A DNA stretch of 64,000 bases, from contig NC_071328.1 in NCBI RefSeq assembly GCF_010183535.1, positions 15,872,001 through 15,936,000 on the forward strand. The letters run 5' to 3'. The notes beneath the pieces were generated by a model that saw only the letters and a list, made by a program, of their open reading frames with translations, had not been told where the DNA came from and ran no database searches. A program made the translations under genes and the position numbers. The DNA comes from Caenorhabditis remanei. Lineage: Eukaryota > Nematoda > Chromadorea > Rhabditida > Rhabditidae. Every line of letters begins with the position of its first letter. Positions within the stretch are counted from its first letter, which is position 1. Below, piece after piece: positions 11,212-19,512 of this stretch.

Positions 11212-11376
11212 TCAATAATGGTTATCCAGCACCTCGAGCAAGTAGTTGAAGTAGATGTCTACGAGATCTCTTCCCTCAACGGATGCTGGAAGCTCTCCAA
11301 CTCCTTCCACGGCGATGTTCTCCATGTAGTCCAGAATCTCCTGGTACTCCTCCTCGTGTCCGCCAAGACGATTCAT
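11212..11376 (-). CDS. Small acidic protein, 54 codons, likely last exon
   Basis: The ORF reads MNRLGGHEEEYQEILDYMEN and continues through a Glu/Asp-rich stretch to LLEVLDNHY and stop. Codon choice is strongly biased toward C-ending and G-ending codons, as in highly expressed worm genes. A good acceptor (attttcag) immediately precedes the ATG, and a donor lies near 11428, so an upstream exon is expected from the promoter at 11535-11575. I could not find one that joins in frame, so either the ATG here is the start or the 5' end has decayed. The strong codon bias beside a compact TATA promoter suggests an inducible gene. No family is recognised. Confidence 0.55.
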   Translation of the reverse strand: MNRLGGHEEEYQEILDYMENIAVEGVGELPASVEGRDLVDIYFNYLLEVLDNHY

Positions 11377-11529
11377 CTGAAAATCATTCATTTATTTTAT
11401 AAATTTTTAATAGTTCAGAAGACTCACCTATTTTATCCTTTTATCTCCAACCATAAAACATTAAAGCAATAAATAACTAGAATTCAATAAAAATAGTGAT
11501 ACAACGACCGAAAACTCACACATCAGTCT

Positions 11530-11580
11530 CAAGATACTGACTCCTTACTACGGGTGCTTATATACTCCAAAGGGGGCGGG
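11530..11580 (-). promoter_or_regulatory. TATA promoter reading left
   Basis: Minus strand: ggagtatataagcacccgta followed by gtaaggagtcagtatcttga, then an ATG at a GTGAGT donor. It is the inverted twin of 10915-11000 and is placed correctly to drive the small ORF at 11212-11376. Confidence 0.55.
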
Positions 11581-11895
11581 GCCTACAGCGGGACGGCTGG
11601 CGGCGGTGAGGGGATCAAAGAGTGTCTGCTGTCTAGTAAGAGTGTCTGGTGACCTTTGTCTAGGAGAAGTGTCTCTCTCTCTCTCTCTCTCTATTTCAAA
11701 TATGAGTGTCTACATATGTTTTTGATTGGATTTTCTGGTGACCTTTGTCTGGTGTATGATGAAATTTGAATAGTGGAAATTGATCAACGATCATGACACG
11801 CTCGGGCGACCATGAATAATGAATTGTCACGTGCAGATAGGTTAATTTCCTTCTAAAAGTGTACCACATCTTGTCTGGAAATATAATCATGTGAT

Positions 11896-12480
11896 CTTGT
11901 GAAGAAAACTAATGTATGTACACAGCAATATAATTAGCTGGTTAAAAAGTAAAACTCTATTTTCAGCTTCTGGATTACTGTAGCTGCGTGTAAACACCGT
12001 GAAGCCAATGTATCAGATATCAGTCGGTTCATGTATAAATGTTTTCCCGTTCTCTCCTCATATATTATTTTTTGTTATTTTATTTGGTATTTTTGTGTAG
12101 ATCAAATCTAGCTCTTTATTTTTCCAGTTGACAACTTTTCGATAGCTCCGCCCACTTTTGAGATATGCTCCTTCAAAAGTTTGTGAGCCCAAAGGGAGCG
12201 CTGTCTCTCTGCATCTCTCACCTCCTCCTCTCTCTCCACCAACCATTTTCGCGCCGAAGGCGCCCCAGACGATTCTAGCGCCGCAGGCACTCAAAAATGT
12301 TATAGATAAACATTCTAGCCAAAATAAGCTAATTTTGTTCAACATTTATTGAAAACGGGAATTATTCGGAAATTTAAAATTTAACGGGATTCAATCATTA
12401 AAGGAAAATCCATTGACATCACAGACATAAGACTTTCCATTAGCTCGAAGCTTGTCGAATCCACATATTGTCTGTCCGAA
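11896..12480. other. Non-coding, with one GCGGAGCT half-repeat
   Basis: About 12103-12180 carries one arm of the dispersed foldback family (agatcaaatctagctc, then gttgacaacttttcgatagc, then tccgcccacttttgagatat). The rest is AT-rich with short gcgccgaaggcgcc-type GC words. ORFs here are shadows of the repeat. Confidence 0.5.
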
Positions 12481-12767
12481 CTATTTTTTCTCAATCTGTT
12501 TCTCCTTGTTGCTCAAAATGACTGGATACCGAACTTCTTTGCCATCGGAATCACGTTCGACCTATAATTCAAATTTCTTGAGCTTATGTTTTGTATAACT
12601 ATGTACCTTTCCATCCTCTAGCTTCCGCACGTGCTTAAAATGGGCCAACTGCGTAAACCGGTCAGGTCCTGTAATAATTTGAGTAGGGGGTCTCATTTCA
12701 ATGTTTAAATACCTGATATGGTGATGACGGAGCCCCAAATGGCCAGAAGTTGAACCGCGGAGAAATG
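12481..12767 (-). pseudogene. 3' exons of a small one-pass membrane protein, possibly broken
   Basis: Three minus-strand segments join in phase: 12713-12767 (AVQLLAIWGSVITISG, a membrane helix), 12607-12668 (PDRFTQLAHFKHVRKLEDGK) and 12481-12561 (VERDSDGKEVRYPV to a stop in KQIEKK). Splice signals are good at both joins. Upstream, the helix frame is closed by a TAA at 12768-12770 with no acceptor between, so either a frameshift has occurred or an acceptor is unusual. A short tail after one helix would suit a small mitochondrial inner-membrane subunit, but I cannot name the family. Confidence 0.5.
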
Positions 12768-12839
12768 TTACGCTCATACAGACAGCCTGGCGTTGTCCTT
12801 CACATTCTCAGAAAATCAAAAATATAATGTAATTGTCGA

Positions 12840-13256
12840 CCATCCATACTCAAGGAAGTCTTTGGTTTAGTAGCCCTGCAAAAAACAAAAATAAATATTG
12901 GAAAAAATGGCATAGAATAGAGGAGATGAAAGTGATGACAAGTACATATGTGGCAATACACTCTCTCTTTCTATATTCCTCTACGTTTTTTTTAGTATTT
13001 CTGAGCAAACAGATGATACTATCTCTTTTCGGTGTTCTGCAGGACGGCTGGGTGATAAAGCAAACGTCGAATGAATGAAGGACGCAGATGCATAAAGGGT
13101 GCGGCAGAATTACCCGCAGAAGCTATAAGTGCTATATCTAAAAAAGTAAAAGTCAGAAAACCATGGGAATCAACAAAAAGTTTTTTCATGATCATAACAA
13201 CAATTATCAGCTAATCTTGTTCTATCCGACCCAGAGCTGTGCGGAAGTAAAATTTT
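12840..13256. other. Non-coding flank before assembly gap
   Basis: No supported gene. A possible upstream exon for the broken membrane protein lies at about 12790-12880 on the minus strand after a TTTTTTGCAG acceptor, but its frame closes quickly. Confidence 0.3.
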
Positions 13257-13316
13257 TGAAGAAGGAAGAAGGAAGAAGGAAGAAGGAAGAAGGAAAGAAG
13301 GAGAAGAAGAAGGAAG
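13257..13316 (+). repeat. GAAGGAAGAAG microsatellite at gap edge
   Basis: Purine-only GAAGGAAGAA/GAAGAAG repeat running directly into the run of Ns. It is probably the reason the assembly broke here. Confidence 0.9.
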
Positions 13317-13416
13317 NNNNNNNNNNNNNNNNNNNNNNNNNNNNNNNNNNNNNNNNNNNNNNNNNNNNNNNNNNNNNNNNNNNNNNNNNNNNNNNNNNNN
13401 NNNNNNNNNNNNNNNN
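13317..13416. other. Assembly gap (100 Ns)
   Basis: One hundred unresolved bases. The round number suggests a placeholder of unknown true length. Confidence 0.99.
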
Positions 13417-13562
13417 AACGTCCTGAAACAATTTGAAATCCCAAAAAGCCTTACTTCAATTTCAAAGCCTTGTAACTTTGCACAATTTCAATATTTTTGA
13501 AAAGTTCAAAAACTGATAAAATCACAATTTCAAGGGCTTTCCAGTCATATAAAAAACTTACC

Positions 13563-13710
13563 ACTTGATATCGAATTGTCTGCTTGGATCATAGAGGTTC
13601 TGTTTATCATCCAAAATGCAATGATCCTTATACGGAGCCGGCAGCTCGACGTGTTTCGCCGCAACGCCAGCGGCCAGAAGTACTAACAGAATTGACACGT
13701 TTCGGAGCAT
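13563..13710 (-). CDS. First exon of a secreted protein (partial)
   Basis: From ATG at 13710 the minus strand encodes [20 protein letters not shown], a textbook signal peptide with a hydrophobic core and an AAG-V-AA-type cleavage region. [10 protein letters not shown] and [18 protein letters not shown] follow, then a clean GTAAGT donor at 13562. The frame is open further upstream (to 13812), but the signal peptide makes the inner ATG the better start. Downstream exons should lie across the assembly gap and were not found. The product is probably extracellular; its family is unknown. Confidence 0.65.
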
Positions 13711-13814
13711 CTTTCTTCGGGGAGCTCTGAAAAGTGGCGAGAACTCGGCGAGAGCACCGTCCTTATCAACTCTTTCGGCAAACACGTGGCACGTGTTATC
13801 TAATGTCATCAATC

Positions 13815-14390
13815 ACATTGGTTTTTGGTTTATGGAGCATAAATTTTGCGGAATTTATTTTTCTGAGAGAAAATTGTTGGAAATTATAGTCTAGTCTAGG
13901 GGGGCAGGCACGGTGCCTGTTTTGATGATATCAAAGTGTGTCTTGTCCCCCCTTCTAAGAGGCTACATTTTGGTCTCACTGAGGAGATCAGAGAACACGG
14001 AAGTCATGGATTACGGTAGTAGAATACGAAAACGGAATGGGGGTCAGAAATCGAAAATTGGAGGAGGTTGGTCATGAGTATAGTCGTTTGAACAGTAGTT
14101 TTATGCTGATTACGATATTTTTTATATTTTCGAGTTCAGAGAATTACAGCCGGATATGTTGGTGCCTTAAAATCTTTTTTTTTAAATTACAACTTTTTCT
14201 CAGAATGTGACCCATGATTTGAATCGTCGTAACAGGTAGAAGTTGAATATTTTATTATTTTTGTTTAGCTAGTTTAGTTTTAGTTAGGATTCCAATTTCA
14301 AATTTTTTCTGAAAATTCGAGCAAAAAAACTGAAAAAAAAAACCATTTTTGGCATCTTTCAGAGGTTTCAGAGACGTTTTCAACATTTTC
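13815..14390. other. Intergenic, nothing recognised
   Basis: AT-rich, with a small palindrome around ggcaggcacggtgcctg near 13910. No gene supported. Confidence 0.4.
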
Positions 14391-14404
14391 ACAGTTTGCA
14401 AAAA

Positions 14405-14776
14405 ATATTTCGCCCGGGTGGGGGTCGAACCCTGGTAGGTCGGCGTGGAACATGATTTGGAAAATCCCACTGAGCCACTCGGACACATTTTTTGAAATTT
14501 TTCAAAAAACTCGATTTTAGTGTCTGGATATAGGTTTTCAAAAGTTTTAAACGTATTTTTCGTATTTTCAGACCCAAAAGCCCCTACACTTGTGAGATTT
14601 TCTCATTTTAATCATTATTAGCGGTGTAAAACCTGAAAACCAGGGCTCCAAGCATTCTTATAGGGTTAGGAAAATGTTTTCAGCGATTTCACAACTTGCA
14701 AAAAATATTTAGTTCGGATGGGGTTCGAACCCTGGTAGGTCAGCGTGGGTGGAAAATCCCACTGCGCCACTCGGAC
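14405..14776 (-). repeat. Two tandem ~300-bp repeats each with a tRNA-like core
   Basis: On the minus strand the cores at 14411-14486 and 14711-14776 read GTCCGAGTGGC(T/G)CAGTGGG, about 40 bases, then CCAGGGTTCGA(C/A)CCC. These resemble a Pol III A box (TGGCTCAGTGG) and B box (GGTTCGANNCC) at tRNA-like spacing. The 3' end lacks a matching acceptor stem and the copies differ, so these are not functional tRNAs. The surrounding 300 bp also repeats (aaaacctgaaaa, ataggttttca words). Confidence 0.7.
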
Positions 14777-15022
14777 ATCATTTTTGGAAATGTGCGGAAA
14801 TCATGATTTTAGAGTGTAAACATAGGTTTCCAAGGGTGCTGAGCTTATTTTTCGTGTTTTAAACCTTCCCAGGCTGCGAGATTAGTCGATACATCTCCAC
14901 ACATGCGCGGCGCCCCCTCTTCTTTCTCCCACGTTACCATGGAAACATGCGGCGGTCATGCGACGGGATTTGTTCACACGAAGTGTTGAGAGGCGCTTTT
15001 TCGTACTAGTTTTCATCCCAAA

Positions 15023-17553
15023 ATGCCGCCGACAATGCAAGTTTTTTCGGAAAAACTGAATTTTCTGTTCAACATGGTTATGGTCAACTTCACCCTGTTC
15101 GCATTCATTAAATTCTGCATTTTCGGTGAAAATTCTTGGATTTTGATATCGGTTGTGGTAAGTTTCAGACTTGCAACGGGCCGGGTCGGGCCGGGCCGGA
15201 ATGAAAATTTCCAGGGCCCGGCCCGGAAGTTCAGTACTGAAAAGAATTCAAATTTTTTTTTCGAAAATTTCCCGATTTTTTTTGAAAAATATTTTTTAAA
15301 AACAATTTTTTGTAGGCTTCGAAGGTTTTTGAAAAATATACTTGAGGAAAATTATGAAAAATTTTCAGAAAATAAATTTTTGGACAAAAAATTGTAGTGA
15401 AAAAAGTTCAAAAATTCAAATCCGGGCCGACCGGGCCGGGCCGGGCCGGAGCTTTCTCGGCCCGGCCCGGAATCTTGCAAGTCTGGTAAGTTTATCAGCT
15501 TTTTATTGATTTTTCAATTTTCAACAAAAAAGACCAAAAAATCTCAGTTGGCAATCTACATCTACCAAATCGATGTGTTCTCTTCCCTCAAACAAACGCA
15601 TGCGGACATCCGGACATCCATGGTCACCCTGGACACCCGTGTGGCTTCCTTGTACCCTAAGGGTAATCCCCACTTGAAATCCGTCGAAAAAATCCGATGG
15701 CTCGGTTTCTTCGGCGTGTATTTCATGATGATCTACGCATGGTTCAATGTGAGATACGAGATTGAGGTCTCGGTTGAGGTTATGATGGTTTCTATTGCGG
15801 TGAGTATACTTGGAAAAAGATGCAAAAAATATTTGGGGTAGGTGGGGGTCGAACCCTGATAGGTCAGCGCGGGAGATGTTTGTGGAAAATCCCACTGCGC
15901 CACACGGACACATTTTTTGAAATTTTTCAAAAATGCGTTTTTCAGGTCTAGATATAGGTTTTCAAGAATTCTAAGCTCATTTTTCGTGCTTTCCGACCTC
16001 AAAACCCCATATTTTCCTCAAGATTTTCTCATTTTTGACCATTGTTAGCATTGTAAAACCTGAAAATCAGGATTTCAAGTGTTTTTAAAGGGTAAGGACA
16101 ATGTTTCCTGCATTCTCAAAAATTGTAAAAAATATTTGGGGTAGGTGGGGGTCGAACCCTGATAGGTCGGCGTGGGACATGTTGGTGGAAAATCCCACTG
16201 CGCCACTCGGACACATTTTTTAAAATTTTTCAAAAATGCGTTTTCCAGGTCTAGATATAGGTTTTCACGGGTTCTAACCTTATTTTTTCGTGTTTTCAGA
16301 CCCCAAAAACCCATATTTTCCTCATTTTTACTCATTTTTGTCTGTTTTCAACCATTTTTCGCATTGTAAAACCTGAAAATCAGGGTTTCGAGCACTTTTC
16401 AAGAGTCAGGGCAATGTTTCCAGTATCGAAACAGTGCGCAAAAAATACTTAGCCCAGGTGGGGTCGAACCCTGGTAGGTCCGCGGGGGACATGTTTGTGG
16501 AAAATTCCACTGAGCCACTCGGACGACATTTTTCAAAAATGCGATTTTAGTGTCTAAACATAGGTTTTCAAGGGTTCTAAACTCATTTTTCATATTTTCA
16601 ACCCTCCCAGACCTCATTTTCCTACTCAGATGTACTTCTCCATCTACTACTACACCGAGATGCATGTTCTCGAGGAGGAAAAGAAGGAGTTGGATGTTGG
16701 AATTCAGCAACTCTCAAAAAGTATCGATTTTCTGAAGAATAATAAGGATCTCGAAGATTTTGATCTCGGAGACGATGAACAAGAGGGGGCGGAGCCAACG
16801 GAGGGGAAAAAAGGGGCGGAGCTTGAAGAGCCTGACTTCCACCACTTCATCTGTCTTGTTTTGCTGTGTGTTGAGATGGTTTTCGAGATTTTCGTGATCA
16901 ATTGGAGTCAATATGCGGTTAGTTTCTCTGAAAAATGCAACAAAAAAAAAATTTTTAAGAAAATTTTTTTCAGCCAAAATTTCAGATACTCAATTTCAGC
17001 CGGAAACTTTCAAATCTAGGCTAGCCTTATAGATCAAATCTAGCTCTACATTTTTGTAGTTGACAACTTTTCGATAGCTCCGCCCACTTTTGAGATGTGC
17101 GCCTTTAAACATAGCTGACTTCAGGTGACCCTCGGACCTCAAGGCAGCTATCTTTAAAGGCGCATAACTCAAAAGTGGGCGGAGCTAACAAAAAGTTGTC
17201 AACTACAAAAATGATGCTCTAGGTTTGATCTACAAAACTAGCCTATATTTGAAAGTTTCCGGCTGAAACTGAGGTAATCTCACTATCTGAAATTTTGACT
17301 GAAAAAATTTTCAGACAATTTTTTTTCTAACTTTTTCGATACATATTTCCAGCTCCTTTTCTTCGTCTACATCATGAATCAACGTGTCATTCTTCTACAA
17401 TCTGAGAGAATAACCCGTGAGCTAAAGGATATCGAAGGAAAGGTCCAGGGAATTCGTGATGGAATTTTGGAGCTGGAAATGGATACGGAGGGATTCAAAA
17501 CTGATAGATTGGAAGAAAACAACGCCGGAATTCGTATCGTTTTCATTGAGTGA
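15023..17553 (+). CDS. Multi-pass membrane protein with coiled coils
   Basis: Exons 15023-15157, 15548-15799, 16630-16917 and 17353-17553 join in phase 0 throughout, to 291 codons plus stop. Hydrophobic segments lie at about residues 13-34, 38-56, 100-116, 122-138 and, spanning the exon 3/4 join, 198-233 (FICLVLLCVEMVF then SQYALLFFVYIM). Loops are charged: LKQTHADIRTSMVTLDTR, then EEEKKELDVGIQQLSKSIDF followed by an acidic linker, and a C-terminal coiled coil (ERITRELKDIEGKVQGIRDG). No signal peptide is needed. I do not recognise the family. Transmembrane pairs alternating with coiled coils suggest an oligomeric or scaffold membrane protein. Intron 1 holds a mobile element that duplicated the splice donor, intron 2 a tRNA-like repeat array, and intron 3 a palindrome. 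Confidence 0.85.
15166..15485. mobile_element. 320-bp GGCCCGG-rich element with 8-bp target duplication
   Basis: Termini are inverted: CAGACTTGCA at the left and TGCAAGTCTG at the right. Both ends are flanked by the same 8 bases, gtaagttt (15158-15165 and 15486-15493), which are the intron 1 splice donor of the host gene. Next to the termini are runs of GGGCCGG/GGCCCGG, with an AT-rich middle. An 8-bp target duplication and CAG...CTG ends suit hAT-type transposition. No transposase is present. Confidence 0.85.
15835..16524 (-). repeat. Three tandem ~305-bp repeats with tRNA-like cores (intron 2)
   Basis: Minus-strand cores at 15835-15910, 16135-16213 and 16451-16524 repeat the A-box-like and B-box-like pattern seen at 14411 and 14711, spaced about 300-315 bases apart. 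They fill most of intron 2 of the membrane protein gene, antisense to it. Confidence 0.75.
16968..17303. repeat. Palindromic element of the GCGGAGCT family, full length (intron 3)
   Basis: The arms 16968-17115 and 17157-17303 are inverted copies. Outer words are atttcagata and tcagccggaaactttcaaat, then agatcaaatctagctctaca, gttgacaacttttcgatagc and tccgcccacttttgagat. This is the most complete copy of a foldback family scattered through the window; most others have only the inner part. It is probably a non-autonomous transposon (MITE). Confidence 0.8.
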
Positions 17554-18198
17554 TTTTTTATCTCTCTTTGGTTTTGATCTACAATTTTTATTCAGTTTTT
17601 ACCAAAAATTTCCCATTATTCCTTGTGATTTTAATGATTTTGAACCCAATTTTTCTGATTTTTTGTGCTTTTCCGGCTATTTTCGGTCTATTACATTGTT
17701 TAACTTCAATTTTCCAATATTTTCAGCTTTTTTCAGCCCTTAACCCCTAAATTCCCTCACTAAACCCTCGAAATTTAGAGATTTTTAGACAAAAAAAAAT
17801 TGCTGAAAACTTCAAAAATTGACTTTTTGGATAATTTTTAAAGTTTTTTGACGATTTTTGTTGAAAACTTGGCGTTACTACGCGATAAACTGCATCTTTT
17901 CCGTTTTTTTTTTGAAGAAAACAACAAAAATAGCTAAAAATCTAAATTTTCTGATTTTTACGATATTTCACGAGTTTTCTCACGAAAATCAATAAAAACT
18001 TGAAGAAATACGCGAATTAATGAGTTTTCTTGAAGATTTTCAGCTATTTTCAGCCGAAACTCAAAAAAAAACCCAAAATCTCTGAATAGGCAGAAATCCC
18101 GTTTTTCCACATTTTCTCACCGATTTTTGATGAAATAACACTCGAATAAATTAATTTATTAGTTTTTCGATTTTTTAATCACCAATCTTCACCCATTT
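17554..18198. other. Intergenic, AT-rich
   Basis: 3' flank of the membrane protein gene. Short ORFs rich in Phe and Ile are compositional. No feature supported. Confidence 0.5.
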
Positions 18199-19012
18199 TC
18201 ACGGTGAGAGGTTCATCGAAAGTGCAAAGCTGCTTGCGCACTACTCGATCATTGGCGCATTTCTCGATTCATAAATTTGCAAGCCTACAATAATTGAATT
18301 TCGATTAAAAATGGAATACTCTGAGGAAATGCAAGAAAATTGACCAATTTAAGGTTCTGAGTAGCTACTAATGACTAACAAATCATAAAAAGTCAAAATT
18401 TAAAAAATTTTGAAAAAAAAAATTTTCCAGTTTTTTTTTCAAATTTCTAGATTTTCAAGCAAAAATTGCTGAAAAGCAACTTCAAAACTACTTTTATGAT
18501 TATTCAGTCCAAAAGAACTATGAAAAACACCGATTTCGATGAGAAATCGGTGTTTTTCGGAATTGTGATTACAGTCAGCTGTTCACAAAAAATGTATCAA
18601 CTCCATTATCTTTGAGTATTATCGAACAATTTTGTGATTAAAATGTCGACAGTGATTGGGTCTATCCATCTTGCAAACGTGAGTTTGCATCGAGACTTCA
18701 TTTTCGAGAAAAATGTGAAAAACTGGCTATTTTTTCAATTTTCAGTAGTAAATGGGAAAACGGTGATAACTTTGTGCAAACTCCACCAACGCAAGTCATT
18801 TTATAATCAAAATATTCACAATTACGCCAACAACACGGATTGCAACACTAGAAAACGGAATTATTTTTTTCTGAGCTGTAATTGACGAAAAACTGAATTT
18901 TCAGTTGAAAATTTTTTTCTCTCGTTTCTCTGCGTCTCTCTCGCGCCGCCCTCTCGCCCACGTGTTGCGCAAGTGCGCTCTGCCTCGATTCGATGAACCT
19001 CTCACCGTGATT
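18199..19012. mobile_element. Possible transposon remnant bounded by inverted repeats
   Basis: cacggtgagaggttcatcga at about 18200 and its inverse at about 18990-19011 form terminal inverted repeats of some 20-30 bases. Loosely similar gcgcac/cttgcgca words lie just inside. A possible flanking attt(t) duplication exists on both outer sides. The interior has no transposase ORF. Confidence 0.5.
18522..18558. other. Perfect 16-bp stem-loop
   Basis: gaaaaacaccgatttc, a 5-base loop (gatga), then the exact inverse. It lies near the centre of the 18199-19012 repeat-bounded block and has no assigned function. Confidence 0.6.
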
Positions 19013-19512
19013 TTCAGCCAAAAACCACCTTAAAAATCCGAAAATCCGTCTCAAAAAAAAAATTTCGCCCTCCGTAAATCCACACGGTCCGCAATCTGAC
19101 GTGACGGTGTTTGCGTCCAATGCACCATTTGCGCGTATGCTGACATTCACCATTTTTCAGAGAATTTCAGATGTTTTCAGGCATTTCCATAGGTTTTTCA
19201 ACAATAAAATGATGAAAAACAGATGATTCACCGGTCAAAAATGTATATATCAGGTGGAAATCGATAGAATTTCGAATAAACAATGGGCGAGAGACCGAAA
19301 CGTAAACAATTCTCGGCGACCAGCGGGTGAAAACCTGTTTCCGAGTGACTAATGTGATATTTTGACACGATTTTTATCGATTTTCGACTCTGAATAAAGA
19401 TAATTACTCTTAATTACCTTGTTAATTAAATCGCCTTATATGTGTATTCCCGCTATTTTCTATTTTTTTGAAAGAAAAATGCGATTTTTTGAAAATTTTC
19501 AGGAAATTCCAG
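19013..19512. promoter_or_regulatory. Upstream region and spliced-leader-type acceptor of the ANKFY1-like gene
   Basis: No ORF is supported. The last part, ttttgaaaattttcag ending at 19502, is a strong acceptor only 10 bases before the ATG, typical of worm trans-splice sites. No TATA box is evident. Confidence 0.5.

Larger units (their letters stand above)
10640..11895. repeat. Inverted repeat with convergent duplicated promoters
   Basis: The outer arms (about 10655-11000 and 11530-11880) are inverted copies. Both contain gtgacaattcattattcatg, gatcaatttccactattc, a tract of AG/CT dinucleotides, two gacaaaggtcaccag words and a TATA-type promoter. The left arm's promoter reads rightward and the right arm's reads leftward, so they face one another across about 500 bp. 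Confidence 0.8.

Noticed and set aside
10915..11580. Divergent hsp-16-type heat-shock gene pair
   Set aside because: Promoters converge, not diverge, the ORF has no α-crystallin features and no convincing GAAnnTTC arrays were found.
14411..16524. Functional tRNA genes
   Set aside because: A-box-like and B-box-like words are present but acceptor stems do not close and the copies diverge in the anticodon region.
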